Shown here: one piece after another, positions 7,452-15,949 of the stretch
Numbering within the stretch: the stretch's first letter is position 1
How the letters are laid out: each line of letters starts with the position of its first letter
Assembly: GCA_003242645.1 (NCBI GenBank)
Contig: QGVC01000016.1
Location: 1 to 20,526, forward strand
Direction of reading: 5' to 3'
Source of the DNA: Pseudomonadota bacterium
GTDB taxonomy: Bacteria; Pseudomonadota; Alphaproteobacteria; Rhizobiales; Hyphomicrobiaceae
Length of the DNA: 20,526 nucleotides
Notes under the pieces: generated by a model
Database searches by the model: none
What the model was told of the DNA's origin: nothing
What the model saw: only the letters and a program-made list of their open reading frames with translations
Program-made: the position numbers and the translations under genes

Positions 7452-8333
7452 TTATTTTGTCTTCACAATCTCGGCCGGGTTGGATCGCGGATCGCGCGGC
7501 AGCCAGCGCCCCTGCTCAACTTGCGCCAGGAAATCCGCGACGAGCATATTGAACATGGCCGGCTCTTCGAGATTGATCGTGTGCCCCGTCTTGGGCAGGA
7601 CAGCGAGCCCGCTTGCCGGGATCATCCGCTTGAGGAACAGCCCCGGTTGCAGGCAATGGTCATCCTCGTCACCCGAGATGATCAGGACCGGGACTTCCAT
7701 GCGACGCAATGAGTCTTCAAGATCATAGATCGACGGCCGGCGTCCCTGGACGCCCCGCATGGTCAGCGCAGAGCCTTGTGCATCGTGCTCGGCGAACATG
7801 CGCCGAAACTCTTCCCATCCGCGGGGATCCTTGACCAGGAACGGAATACGCGCAGCAGCGGCGCAGTAGATGTGTGAGAAGGCTTCTGAGCCAAGCGTCT
7901 CGAATTGACTGGCGGCGTGATTGGTGGCTTCGCGGAAGTGGCTTTCGAGATGCTTTTCAGCTCCGTAGCCGACGCCAGCGATCACGAGCGAGCGAGCCCG
8001 CTGTGGATGCCTGATCCCAAAATGCAGGGAAGCGAAGCCGCCCATCGACAAGCCGACGAGATGCGCTCGGTCAATGTTCAGGCCGTCAAGGACGTCGCGG
8101 ATATCTTCGGCTGCTCTTTCTTGTGAGTACTTCTCGATTTCGCGAGGAACGTCGGATGGCGGATAGCCACGCGCGTTGAAGGTGATGCACCGATAGCGCC
8201 GCGAAAAGTAGCGCACTTGAGGCTCCCAGCTGCGCTGGTCCCCAGCGAATTCGTGAACGAATAACAGAGGGGTTCCTTCGCCCGTAATCTCCACGTGGAG
8301 CTTCACGCCGTCTGTCGTCGTCACATATGGCAT
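7452..8333 (-). CDS. Alpha/beta-fold hydrolase
   Basis: This 293-residue enzyme has the alpha/beta hydrolase core. The nucleophile elbow GLSMGG gives Ser96, the likely acid is Asp222 in SGDEDD, and the base is His251 in KTGHTIN. The N-terminal strand VHEFAGD carries the oxyanion region. It resembles the 3-oxoadipate enol-lactonase and carbon-carbon hydrolase group, but specificity cannot be assigned. No signal peptide is seen, so it is cytoplasmic. The ATG at 8333 follows GGGAG. It lies 65 nt after the amidase gene and 10 nt before the crotonase gene. Likely role: hydrolysis of an ester, lactone or C-C bond in the same pathway. Confidence 0.88.
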   Translation of the reverse strand: MPYVTTTDGVKLHVEITGEGTPLLFVHEFAGDQRSWEPQVRYFSRRYRCITFNARGYPPSDVPREIEKYSQERAAEDIRDVLDGLNIDRAHLVGLSMGGFASLHFGIRHPQRARSLVIAGVGYGAEKHLESHFREATNHAASQFETLGSEAFSHIYCAAAARIPFLVKDPRGWEEFRRMFAEHDAQGSALTMRGVQGRRPSIYDLEDSLRRMEVPVLIISGDEDDHCLQPGLFLKRMIPASGLAVLPKTGHTINLEEPAMFNMLVADFLAQVEQGRWLPRDPRSNPAEIVKTK

Positions 8334-8398
8334 CGCCTCACTCCCTCAACCGATGGGCATGACACTGGTGGCCATCGCAGCCGGAAACAAAACTTTTT

Positions 8399-9811
8399 TC
8401 AGTTTGCAACGGCACTGGGCTTTATATCAGGGCGGCCGAGCGCGTCCTCGAGCTGACGCGCGAAGGATAGCACCAAATCGTCCTCGCCGGGGCGACCGAC
8501 GATTTGGATGCCGACAGGCAACTCGCCTTCGGCAACAAGCGGCAAGGAAAGTGCCGGCTGTCCCGTAATATTGAATGGCCAGGTCCATCCAAACCAAGCA
8601 TAAGGGGAGACCTTTTTACCGTTGATGCTCCTTGGCCCCACTATCTCATGAGAAAACGCGCTGACGGGGGCGGTCGGGAGGATCAGCAGGTCATAATTTT
8701 CGAAGAACGATAGGACGCGAGATGAAAATGTACGTCGCCAGTCGAGCGACCTAGCCAAGTCTACCGCGGTGAGTGATCGACCGAACTCCACGAGCTTCAC
8801 AAGGCCTTGATCCATGACTTCGCGATGTGTGGCGAGATAAGGAGTGAGCGCCGCAGCGAGATCAGCGCCGACCAGAACTCGAAAATTCAAATCAGGGTCA
8901 TCCCAGCGAACAGAGACGTGGTCGACGGGCTGGCGGGTCACTGAGCGAGCCGCCTCGACCACCCGCTGCAGCTGAGAGGCCACGTTCGGCTCGGGCTCCA
9001 AGTCGTTCAGCGTCGCGGTCCATGCAACGCGCGGCTCACCGGAAAATGATCTCCGGGTGGCCGTGCAAGTTATTGGATCTCGGGTGTCCGGCCCGGCGAT
9101 GACATCGAACACCAGTTTCAAATCTGCGACCGATCTCGCAAGCGGACCCGTGTGCCCAAGCAAGTTCCAGCCACTGAAGCCTGGGCTTTGAGGGACCATC
9201 GCCGTTGACGGTTTGAATCCTGCGACACCACAGAGAGCCGCTGGCAGACGAATGGATCCGCCGCCGTCGGTCCCGATGCTGACCGGGCCGAGACCAGCGG
9301 CAACCGCAGCGGCGCTGCCTCCCGAGGATCCGCCAGGCGTCAGGTCGCAATTCCAAGGATTGCGCGTAACACCGGTCAACGGGCTGTCCGTTACGGTTTT
9401 GAAGCAATATTCGGGGATGGTCGTTTTGCCGATAATAATAGCACCAGCGGCCTTTAATCGAGATACGACGATCGCATCCTCTTCGGGCACGAAGTCCTGG
9501 TGAATTCTTGAGCCTGCAGTTGTCAATATTCCACGTGTGTAAATGAAGTCCTTTATCGAGACCGGCACACCGTCGAGAGGTCCGAGGATTTGCCTTTTGG
9601 GTCGCCGGGCGTCGGCAGCACGGGCCGCCTTGAGTGCTTGATCGGAAGCCACCGTTGTGAAGGCGTTGATCCTTGGATCGACGGCTTCGATTCGTTCGAG
9701 GACGGCAGTGACGACCGCTTCGGCAGTGAGCTCGCCCGACCGCACTTTCTCGACTATGGCGCTCGCGTCGAGCCAGCAGATGTCATCGGCACTCACGACC
9801 AAATCTCCCAA
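8399..9811 (-). CDS. Amidase signature family hydrolase
   Basis: This 470-residue enzyme belongs to the amidase signature family, which hydrolyses carboxamides with a Ser-cisSer-Lys triad. Here the triad is Lys87 (in GVPVSIKDF), Ser162 (in TPGGSSGGS) and Ser186 (in GTDGGGSIRLP). The spacing matches fatty acid amide hydrolase and malonamidase. Length is typical and the C-terminal segment with QPALSLPL is intact. It is not the GatA subunit by context, since gatB and gatC are absent. The start is a TTG at 9811 with GAGGG five nt upstream; a GTG five codons later is the alternative. It is first in the minus-strand set and is divergent from a GntR regulator. It probably releases a carboxylic acid and ammonia or an amine from an imported amide. 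Confidence 0.92.
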   Translation of the reverse strand: MGDLVVSADDICWLDASAIVEKVRSGELTAEAVVTAVLERIEAVDPRINAFTTVASDQALKAARAADARRPKRQILGPLDGVPVSIKDFIYTRGILTTAGSRIHQDFVPEEDAIVVSRLKAAGAIIIGKTTIPEYCFKTVTDSPLTGVTRNPWNCDLTPGGSSGGSAAAVAAGLGPVSIGTDGGGSIRLPAALCGVAGFKPSTAMVPQSPGFSGWNLLGHTGPLARSVADLKLVFDVIAGPDTRDPITCTATRRSFSGEPRVAWTATLNDLEPEPNVASQLQRVVEAARSVTRQPVDHVSVRWDDPDLNFRVLVGADLAAALTPYLATHREVMDQGLVKLVEFGRSLTAVDLARSLDWRRTFSSRVLSFFENYDLLILPTAPVSAFSHEIVGPRSINGKKVSPYAWFGWTWPFNITGQPALSLPLVAEGELPVGIQIVGRPGEDDLVLSFARQLEDALGRPDIKPSAVAN

Positions 9812-9901
9812 TGCGACCCTCAGGCCCCGCGAAATGGCTCGAGTGGCCTCAGTCTCGACAGTGAGCCTGGCACACCTTGATCGCAGCCGGCACTGATTAT
9901 A
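9812..9901 (-). promoter_or_regulatory. Amidase leader and -10 element
   Basis: On the minus strand a perfect TATAAT is at 9901-9896, about 85 nt before the amidase TTG. The region 16-18 bases further upstream has no good -35, which suggests an activator or a weak promoter. Within the leader, 9848-9865 holds an imperfect inverted repeat with core GTC-TC-GAC, similar in layout to the core of the palindrome at 10900-10917. The rest of the divergent intergenic region up to the regulator holds no gene that I can support. Confidence 0.4.
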
Positions 9902-10123
9902 CTCGGACCATTTGCCAGCATCTTTAGAAGTCCCACCCGTATGCGCTTTACCCGCTAATCCATAGCAACGCTCTGCTCGCCCTGCCGGATCGTATTGCCG
10001 TTGAGGGCTGCCGGCTAACGGCTCCTCTGACTTTCGATCAAAATTGCTCGCGGGGCAAGTATGTCATATTATCCGAACATATCCACCCAGACTGTCATTG
10101 CTGCCGCGGAGCATGGGAGCATT

Positions 10124-10870
10124 ATGAGGACTGACGGAGGCCTACCTCGATATCAGCTGCTCGCAAGACGGTTGCGAGAAGAAATCGAGGCTGGACGCTA
10201 TCCTCCAGGCAGTCTTTTGCCCACAGAGCTTGAGATCAGCGCGCAATTCAACGTAAGTCGCGCCACGGTGCGCGAAGCTATACGGCAGCTTCAGGTGGAC
10301 GGGCTTGTTTCGCGTCGCGCCGGCGTTGGTACGCGCGTCGAGGCCTCGAAGCCGATTGGTCAATACGTGCAGTCCGGCAGCTCAATCGAAGAGCTGATAA
10401 GCGATGGCGCGAAAATCCGAGTCATTCCGCGCGAGATGGATGACATCGTCGCGCATGGAGAACTCGCAAAGCACTTGAAATGCAAGGCAGGGCAAGGCTT
10501 TTTGCGCGTGCGCGGAACAGTGGTAGCCGCCGAGGTCGAATGTAATGCGCCCTACTACTGGCTCGAAATCTACATTGCGGCTGCATTCGCTGGCGTTCGG
10601 GATCGTCTCTCGAATCACGTGGGGCTCGTGGCTGAGCTCGTTCGCGAGCATTACGGAGAACAGGTAAGGGAAATACAACAGGAAATCAGTGCCGTTCTTG
10701 TCGATCCATCTATCGCCCGGCAATTACGTGTTGCACCCAAATCGCCCGCCCTCCAGTTCCAGCGTTGGTACTACGGTAGCCAGAGCTCGCCGTTCCTGAT
10801 CAGCAGCAGCATCCGGCCCGCAGAGCGCTTTACATATCGCACAAAAATTGTGCGGCGCGGTGCAGCGTAA
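10124..10870 (+). CDS. GntR-family regulator, HutC/UTRA subfamily
   Basis: The product has 248 residues from the ATG at 10124. An N-terminal GntR winged helix (PRYQLLARRLREEIEAG, then LPTELEISAQFNVSRATVREAIRQL and GLVSRRAGVGTRV) is followed by a UTRA-type ligand domain, typical of the HutC group. In this group a small effector molecule releases the repressor from DNA. An ATG at 10061 is in frame and would add 21 residues with atypical codons; the later ATG has GGGAG upstream and gives the usual N-terminus. It lies between the divergent amidase gene and the importer operon and is the obvious candidate to control both. A palindrome 30 nt after its stop is a likely binding site. The ligand is unknown. 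Confidence 0.9.
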   Translation: MRTDGGLPRYQLLARRLREEIEAGRYPPGSLLPTELEISAQFNVSRATVREAIRQLQVDGLVSRRAGVGTRVEASKPIGQYVQSGSSIEELISDGAKIRVIPREMDDIVAHGELAKHLKCKAGQGFLRVRGTVVAAEVECNAPYYWLEIYIAAAFAGVRDRLSNHVGLVAELVREHYGEQVREIQQEISAVLVDPSIARQLRVAPKSPALQFQRWYYGSQSSPFLISSSIRPAERFTYRTKIVRRGAA

Positions 10871-10876
10871 TCGTTC

Positions 10877-10917
10877 TTGACGTCGTCGGGATGCAATTCA
10901 TAATGTCAGGACATTAT
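10877..10917 (+). promoter_or_regulatory. Importer-operon promoter with overlapping operator palindrome
   Basis: TTGACG (10877-10882) and CATAAT (10899-10904) are spaced by 16 bases, each matching 5 of 6 consensus positions. A perfect palindrome ATAATGTC-AG-GACATTAT (10900-10917) covers the -10 and the expected start near 10911. The GTC-NN-GAC centre resembles sites of the HutC group such as the DasR/NagR type. Blocking this site would prevent RNA polymerase binding, so repression by the adjacent regulator is the simplest reading. Confidence 0.65.
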
Positions 10918-10926
10918 AAGAAAGCG

Positions 10927-10953
10927 CGCTTGGTCTCCGAAGGAGACAGAGCG
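10927..10953 (+). promoter_or_regulatory. Stem-loop in the importer leader
   Basis: GTCTCC (10933-10938) and GGAGAC (10942-10947) pair across a GAA loop. An outer stem CGCT/AGCG (10927-10930 with 10950-10953) extends the hairpin past a 2x2 internal loop. It contains an AAGGAG sequence that could serve a GTG at 10955, in frame with the substrate-binding protein 25 codons downstream. Confidence 0.4.
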
Positions 10954-11029
10954 AGTGAACGGGGGCCAAATTGCTGGTCCACGCAAAGAATGTTGTGCGA
11001 GGCAAGGTCTGGGAGCGAAGGAGTGGACC

Positions 11030-12040
11030 ATGCTTGAGATCTCTCGGAGGCAGTTGATTGCTGGCACTGCTGCTATCGCGGCGTTGCCCTGGGGATCAAG
11101 CTACGCACAGGTTGCGCTCGGTCCCAAGCCTTCGCCATTGCCGCAGCCAGTCAAGCTGACAGTCGGGCTCGCAAAAGTGGCCCATCTGGCGCCGGTCGGG
11201 TTCATGGGCCCTGAATTGAAGTCCATGAACGTGGAAATGGAAATTGCTGAGTTCGTTCGTTACGCCGATGCCAGAACCGCGCTCGCAAGCGGCTCGCTCG
11301 ATATTGCTACTGTTGGTCCCGCTGATCTGCCGATCGTTTTGAGCCAAGGCCAGACGAATATGGTGGCCCTCCTCGGAGTGGGACGGCAACCGAAATACAT
11401 GGTCATCCGCAAAGGTGTCACCGTCGAGAAGTGGAGCGACCTCCAAGGCAAGCGTGTGGGCATCGCACCAGGGTCGGCCGTGTGGTTCCAGTTCGCCGCC
11501 ATGCTCGAGGAGGTTGGTGTCCCTTACAATTCGCTCAATCCGGTCAATATACAAGGTGGAGGCACCAGCTTCCTCGTTGCGCTCCGCCGTGGCGACATCG
11601 ATGTTGCCATTATTTGGGAGCCTTTCGAGTCCCAGGCTGTGATGGAAGGCTTGGGTGATTTCAATACGGAGCTCGATTATTCCAAGTCACATGCCGTCGG
11701 CGACGAGCTTGGAATGATCATGGCAACGAAAGATGCCATCGAAAATAAGCGTGAGGCGATGCGCCGCTTTATTTGGGCCTATGCAAAGTGGCAGCAGGAG
11801 CTCACGAAGACGAAGGAGCGTTTCGCGGAGGCTATTTCACAATTTACCGGCATTTCTCCAGAGATTTCAGCTCGGATTGCAGCATACATTGAATTGAGGC
11901 CAACATTGTCCATTGAACAGATGAAGCGTCAGGCCGCGACGTTTCACAAATTCGGTGTTATTCCGAATGATGTCAGCGGAGAACTGGACAAGTACTATCC
12001 TGCAGATCTGGTCGAGGCAGGGTTGAAGGGTGGCGGCTAG
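11030..12040 (+). CDS. ABC transporter substrate-binding protein, SsuA/TauA/NMT1 type
   Basis: The protein has 336 residues from the ATG at 11030, which has an AAGGAG ribosome site at a spacing of 6. The N-terminus has a twin-arginine pattern (SRRQLIAG, residues 5-12), a hydrophobic stretch and a likely cleavage after Ala26 (SYA-Q), so it is probably exported by Tat. The mature part resembles nitrate/sulfonate/taurine and NMT1-type binding proteins: LTVGLAK, then ALASGSLDIATVGPADLP, LQGKRVGIAPGSA and GDIDVAIIWEPFE. It captures a solute in the periplasm for the permease and ATPase that follow. The ligand cannot be predicted; this fold also binds aromatic acids, pyrimidines and other small organics. 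A longer GTG start at 10955 is possible. Confidence 0.88.
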   Translation: MLEISRRQLIAGTAAIAALPWGSSYAQVALGPKPSPLPQPVKLTVGLAKVAHLAPVGFMGPELKSMNVEMEIAEFVRYADARTALASGSLDIATVGPADLPIVLSQGQTNMVALLGVGRQPKYMVIRKGVTVEKWSDLQGKRVGIAPGSAVWFQFAAMLEEVGVPYNSLNPVNIQGGGTSFLVALRRGDIDVAIIWEPFESQAVMEGLGDFNTELDYSKSHAVGDELGMIMATKDAIENKREAMRRFIWAYAKWQQELTKTKERFAEAISQFTGISPEISARIAAYIELRPTLSIEQMKRQAATFHKFGVIPNDVSGELDKYYPADLVEAGLKGGG

Positions 12041-12208
12041 TTGTGCTGCCCTGAAGCTCAGAGATTTGGCCCGGAAAAGATTGAGAAGCTCGAACTGTGC
12101 ATGTCAAAGCTTGCCTGCGATTCAAATCGGGAAAGAGCTGAGACGATTGCCTAATTTTCGGAGCTCTCGATAAGATACCACGGCTCAGCAGAAAGCAGCT
12201 CAACCGCT
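12041..12208 (+). promoter_or_regulatory. Gap between binding-protein and permease genes, weak internal promoter
   Basis: These 168 bases contain no gene. TTGCCT (12147-12152) and GATAAG (12169-12174) are spaced by 16 bases, each matching 4 of 6 positions, and could form a weak internal promoter. No strong terminator was seen, so readthrough is expected; such a gap may help make binding protein in excess over permease. Confidence 0.25.
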
Positions 12209-13072
12209 ATGGATGTAGCATCGGCGACACGGGCCGCGAGAATTGGATCCGCGAATGGACGCAGTGGGCGACGCGCGTTCCGATCGGGCGCGGATGTGCT
12301 GCAGACGCTCGCGGTTCCGGCTCTGCTTTTGATTATCTGGGAACTTTGCGGACAGGTTGGGTTGCTCCCGGCAGGCATTCTTCCGTGGCCGTCCCTTGCC
12401 GCCAAGGGATGGTACGTTTGGGCTTTCGGCGAGCCCGGCATGGGCCTCAATCCCTATATGGGAACCTGGTTTTCTAATGTTTACTATTCGGCGGCGCGGG
12501 TTTTCCAAGGGTATGCACTTGCCATCTGCCTTGCTGTGCCGATCGGTACCCTGATTGGCTGGAGCCCGCTTTTCGCGCGCATCGTCGATCCGACAGTGCA
12601 GGGATTACGGCCGGTGCCGATCACTGCCTGGCTGCCGTTCTCGATTGCGCTTTTCGGCATCAGAGACATGGGGGCGATTTCTCTGATCGCGCTGGGAGCT
12701 TTTTATCCCATCGTCGTCAACAGCGCGCAGGGTGCCCGCGACGTCAACAAGAATCTCGTGCGAGCCGCCCTGATGCTCGGCGCGAGCCGCATGCAGTTGT
12801 TCCTAAGAGTCGTTCTTCCAAGTGCTTTGCCGTCGATCTTCACCGGCCTTCGCCTCGGGATCGGAGTGGCCTGGACGGCTGTCATTATCGCCGAAATGGT
12901 CGCGGTGAAGTCGGGTCTTGGTTACGTGCTTTGGGACGCCTACTACGTCGGGCGCATGGATATCGTGATTGCTGATATGGTGTCGATTGGATTGCTCGGC
13001 TTCCTCTCGGATCGGGTCGTTGTGTTCATCGAAAGTTGGCTGCTTGCGTGGAAGCGGTATCAGCGCGCGTGA
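12209..13072 (+). CDS. ABC transporter permease, SsuC/TauC type
   Basis: The 287-residue integral membrane protein has about six hydrophobic segments. A soluble basic N-terminus (1-30) precedes the first (about 31-47). The EAA loop that contacts the ATPase is clear at 185-204 (RAALMLGASRMQLFLRVVLP), followed by GLRLGIGVAW. This matches the binding-protein-dependent permeases of the nitrate/sulfonate/taurine importers. A relatively long periplasmic insert (about 60-90) lies between the first two segments. The ATG at 12209 has a poor ribosome site. It is followed 10 nt later by the ATPase gene. Confidence 0.9.
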   Translation: MDVASATRAARIGSANGRSGRRAFRSGADVLQTLAVPALLLIIWELCGQVGLLPAGILPWPSLAAKGWYVWAFGEPGMGLNPYMGTWFSNVYYSAARVFQGYALAICLAVPIGTLIGWSPLFARIVDPTVQGLRPVPITAWLPFSIALFGIRDMGAISLIALGAFYPIVVNSAQGARDVNKNLVRAALMLGASRMQLFLRVVLPSALPSIFTGLRLGIGVAWTAVIIAEMVAVKSGLGYVLWDAYYVGRMDIVIADMVSIGLLGFLSDRVVVFIESWLLAWKRYQRA

Positions 13073-13082
13073 GGCACCTTCA

Positions 13083-13838
13083 ATGACGGTTCCGGCCATC
13101 CGCGTGCGGCGGGTGAATAAGGTTTACGACGGCAAGCTCCCGGTACACGCGCTAAAGGACATCGACTTGACGATTTCCGAGGGCGAGTTCGTCGCGATAC
13201 TGGGCCCAAGCGGCTGTGGCAAGTCAACGTTGTTGAACTTGATCGCTGGCTTCGAGCAGCCGACGTCAGGGATTCTGGAGGTGTTTGGTGAGCCCGTCAG
13301 CAAGCCTGGGCCCGATCGAGCTGTCGTATTTCAGGAGCCCGCGCTTTTTCCCTGGTTGACGGTTTGGGAAAACATCGTTTTCGGTCCAAAGTTGCGGGGA
13401 ATTTCTCAGAGCCAATATGCTACAGAGGCTAAGCAATACCTTTCAGCGCTCGGGCTCGATGGTTTTGCGGATCACCTTCCCGACCAGCTTTCCGGTGGAA
13501 TGAAGCAACGCGTCGGCATCGCCCGCGCGTTGTTGTCCCATCCGCGTGTCATGCTGATGGACGAGCCGTTCGGTGCGCTCGATGCTCAGACGCGCATCCA
13601 AATGCAGCAACTCCTCCTCGAAGTCTGGGAGCAGCACCGGCGCACGGTCGTCTTCATCACGCACGACATCGATGAAGCGATTCTGCTGGCGGATGTTGTC
13701 TACATAATGAGTGCCCGGCCTGGCACTCTCAGAGATCGTCTAGAAATCACGTTGCCTCGCCCGCGAAATGTCGATCTGTTGACGGACGTTCACTTCAACG
13801 AAATTCGAAGATCGATTTTTGCGCAACTTCGTAGCTAG
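13083..13838 (+). CDS. ABC transporter ATP-binding protein, SsuB/TauB type
   Basis: This 251-residue ATPase powers the importer at the inner face of the membrane. Walker A (GPSGCGKST) is at 41-49, the Q-loop Gln is in [11 protein letters not shown] near 84, the signature LSGGM is at 136-140, Walker B ends in LMDE near 151, and the H-loop His is in ITHD near 174. Gln-Glu-Pro after the Q-loop and the ALFPW segment are typical of nitrate/taurine/sulfonate ATPases. The ATG at 13083, with GAGG upstream, gives a standard N-terminus; an upstream in-frame start would overlap the permease gene by over 100 nt and was rejected. Confidence 0.93.
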   Translation: MTVPAIRVRRVNKVYDGKLPVHALKDIDLTISEGEFVAILGPSGCGKSTLLNLIAGFEQPTSGILEVFGEPVSKPGPDRAVVFQEPALFPWLTVWENIVFGPKLRGISQSQYATEAKQYLSALGLDGFADHLPDQLSGGMKQRVGIARALLSHPRVMLMDEPFGALDAQTRIQMQQLLLEVWEQHRRTVVFITHDIDEAILLADVVYIMSARPGTLRDRLEITLPRPRNVDLLTDVHFNEIRRSIFAQLRS

Positions 13839-13878
13839 TCGTCACGGGTAGAGCAGCCTGACCACAGGGAGCGTGCAA

Positions 13879-15072
13879 ATGCCACCCATTTCTGCTTCAC
13901 CCGCTCTTTCGCATCTTCGCGTCTTGGATCTCACGCGGGTCCGCGCAGGGCCGACGTGTTGCAGGATCCTCGCCGATTTCGGGGCGGACGTCATCAAGAT
14001 CGAGGCGCCGAGCGGTGTCGACCCGAACGAAGGCATCAGTGGCCAGCGGCATGGCTACGACATGCTCAATCTCCACCGCAACAAAAGGTCGATGACGCTG
14101 AACCTTAAAACGCCGGCGGGGCTAGCCCTGTTCAAGCGGATGGTAAAGGATGCAGATGTCGTCGTCGAAAACTTTCGCCCTGATGTGAAATATCGGCTCG
14201 GCATCAGCTACGAAGAGCTTCGTCAAATCAACCCGCGCATTATTCTCGCTTCGATCTCCGGATTCGGGCAGGACGGGCCTTATAGCAAGCGCCCCGGCTT
14301 CGATCAAATTGCACAAGGAATGGGCGGATTGATGTGGGTGACGGGCCTGCCGGGTCAGGGGCCCGTCCGCGCCGGAGCTGCAGTAGCAGACATTGCTGCG
14401 GGGCTTTACGCCGCGATTGGCATTTTGATCGCCTTGGCTGAGCGGGAACGTTCTGGTGTCGGACAGTGGATTCACACGTCATTGCTGCAAGCACAGATTG
14501 CTGTCCTTGATTTCCAGGCGGCCCGTTATCTTGTCGACAAGGTTGTCCCCGAGCAGGCGGGTAACGATCACCCATACTCCACGCCAATGGGCGTTTTTCA
14601 AACGCGCGACGGCTACATCAATCTGGGTGTTGGCGGGGACGGGCAGTGGCGCAAGCTTTGCGAGGTGCTGGGACGACCGGAGCTCGGAACGGATGAGCGT
14701 TTCTCGACAGTCGAGGCACGTTTCCAGAACAGGCCGCTGGTGCGATCTTTGATTGAGCCGCTGTTCATGGAGCGAACAAGTGCAGAGTGGCTGGAGCTGC
14801 TCGCAGAGGCAGGCGTTCCCGCAGGACCAATCTATAAAATGGATGAGGTTTTCGCGGACCCCCAGGTTCAGCATTTACAAATGGCCGTGCCGTGCACGCA
14901 TCCGGTGCGCGGTAATGTCGAGCTCGTCGGCCAGCCTTTGGTTCTTTCTCGCACTCCTGCACAAATCAAAGAGCCTGCACCCGACAAAGGCGCACATACC
15001 GACGAAATCCTCGCAGAACTGGGGCTCAGTGCTACGGAAATAGATAAATTGCGGTCTGAGGGGGTCATTTGA
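13879..15072 (+). CDS. CaiB/BaiF family CoA-transferase (class III)
   Basis: This 397-residue enzyme belongs to the class III CoA-transferases, which move CoA between an acyl-CoA and a free carboxylic acid through an aspartyl-CoA intermediate. The catalytic Asp is Asp171 in AAVADIAAGL, the position of Asp169 in formyl-CoA transferase. Other hallmarks are the N-terminal LRVLDLTRVRAGP, the glycine-rich SGFGQDGPY and FDQIAQGMGGLMWVTG. Near the N-terminus a typical 'D.GADVIKIE' segment is intact. The ATG at 13879 follows AGGGAG; a GTG two codons earlier is too close to it. It is 40 nt after the ATPase gene and is probably co-transcribed. In context it would activate the acid produced by the amidase or hydrolase. 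The CoA donor and acceptor are unknown. Confidence 0.92.
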   Translation: MPPISASPALSHLRVLDLTRVRAGPTCCRILADFGADVIKIEAPSGVDPNEGISGQRHGYDMLNLHRNKRSMTLNLKTPAGLALFKRMVKDADVVVENFRPDVKYRLGISYEELRQINPRIILASISGFGQDGPYSKRPGFDQIAQGMGGLMWVTGLPGQGPVRAGAAVADIAAGLYAAIGILIALAERERSGVGQWIHTSLLQAQIAVLDFQAARYLVDKVVPEQAGNDHPYSTPMGVFQTRDGYINLGVGGDGQWRKLCEVLGRPELGTDERFSTVEARFQNRPLVRSLIEPLFMERTSAEWLELLAEAGVPAGPIYKMDEVFADPQVQHLQMAVPCTHPVRGNVELVGQPLVLSRTPAQIKEPAPDKGAHTDEILAELGLSATEIDKLRSEGVI

Positions 15073-15225
15073 GTGTATCCGCGTACATCGCGAGAGTGCT
15101 CTTCCCGGCTCTTGGTTTCCCTCAACGCTCGATTTAGGTGTTTGCAAGCGGAAGCAGTCGATTGGTCCGAGTGTGCTGTCGTCAAAAGCTACCCGGTTTA
15201 GCGCTTTGAGGGTGAGCTGAACTGC

Positions 15226-15948
15226 TCAACCGGCTTGTAGCTTCGGCTTTCCCAAGATGTCCGCAAGCCGTTGCGGCTTCTTTTCCGTTTGCGTCAGGTC
15301 GAGACCAGAAAAAAGGTCTGCGATATGCCGCTTCATAAGCGTCGACGCTTGCGCTGCATCGCCTGCGGCAAGTGCGTCCACAATTTCCCGGTGGGCGTCG
15401 CACTTGCAGGTCGTATCGCGACTGCGCCAGTAAAGCGCAATGATGAGTGAGGAGCGGGAGATCAAGTCGTGCAGGATCTCCGTGAAAATCGAATGGTCGG
15501 CGATCCTCGCGATTTTCAGATGGAAATAGGCTGACAGCTTTATCGCTTCACCGCTGCGATCGGATTTCATCACATCGCGCTCATCCTCCAAGTGCTGGCG
15601 CAGGCTTCGAATGTCCTCCGGTGTGGCCAGTTTGGCGGCAAGTGCGACGAGCCGTGGCTCGATCAGCTTGCGCGCATCGAAAACTTCACGCGCCTCCTTG
15701 ATCGTCGGCTGCGCAACGAATGCACCACGGTTCGGCTCCAGCCGCACGACGCGATCGTGAGCGAGTGCCTGCAATGCCGACCGAACGACCGTTCGGCTCA
15801 CCGAAAAGATCGAGCCGAGCTCATCCTCCGGCAGCTTCGTGCCTGGTGCCAGCCGTCGGCTGATGATGGCCTCGTGCAACGAATCATAGACGGGCTGCCA
15901 GCGCGCAGTCAGTTTCGGAGCCTCACTCTTGTTTGTCTTGTCCAGCAT
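15226..15948 (-). CDS. GntR-family regulator, FadR/FCD subfamily
   Basis: The product has 240 residues. The GntR winged helix spans about 17-80 (LHEAIISRRLAPGTKLPEDELGSIFSVSRTVVRSAL, with the wing EPNRGAFVAQP). An all-helical FCD ligand domain follows. Three histidines expected to bind metal are present (His143, His186, His208), but the usual Asp before FH appears to be Ser139 by eye. FCD regulators usually respond to organic acids, so it may sense a pathway acid. The gene is last in the minus-strand Liv-type operon, 55 nt after the racemase gene, and converges on the CoA-transferase gene; the 153-nt gap has no clear terminator. Its ATG has no good ribosome site of its own and directly follows a mini-ORF with a perfect one. 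Confidence 0.9.
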   Translation of the reverse strand: MLDKTNKSEAPKLTARWQPVYDSLHEAIISRRLAPGTKLPEDELGSIFSVSRTVVRSALQALAHDRVVRLEPNRGAFVAQPTIKEAREVFDARKLIEPRLVALAAKLATPEDIRSLRQHLEDERDVMKSDRSGEAIKLSAYFHLKIARIADHSIFTEILHDLISRSSLIIALYWRSRDTTCKCDAHREIVDALAAGDAAQASTLMKRHIADLFSGLDLTQTEKKPQRLADILGKPKLQAG

Positions 15949-15949
15949 A

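Noticed and set aside
9982..10014. Three CTGCCGG-like units at a 13-base spacing upstream of the regulator
   Set aside because: The middle unit matches at only 5 of 7 bases, the units are short and GC-rich, and there is no iteron context. Also, the 6-bp inverted repeat GCCGTT/AACGGC here has a 14-nt loop, which is weak.
15073..15225. Terminator between the convergent CoA-transferase and FCD regulator genes
   Set aside because: Only a 4-bp stem (AGAG/CTCT) and no T-run were seen on either strand; nothing supportable.
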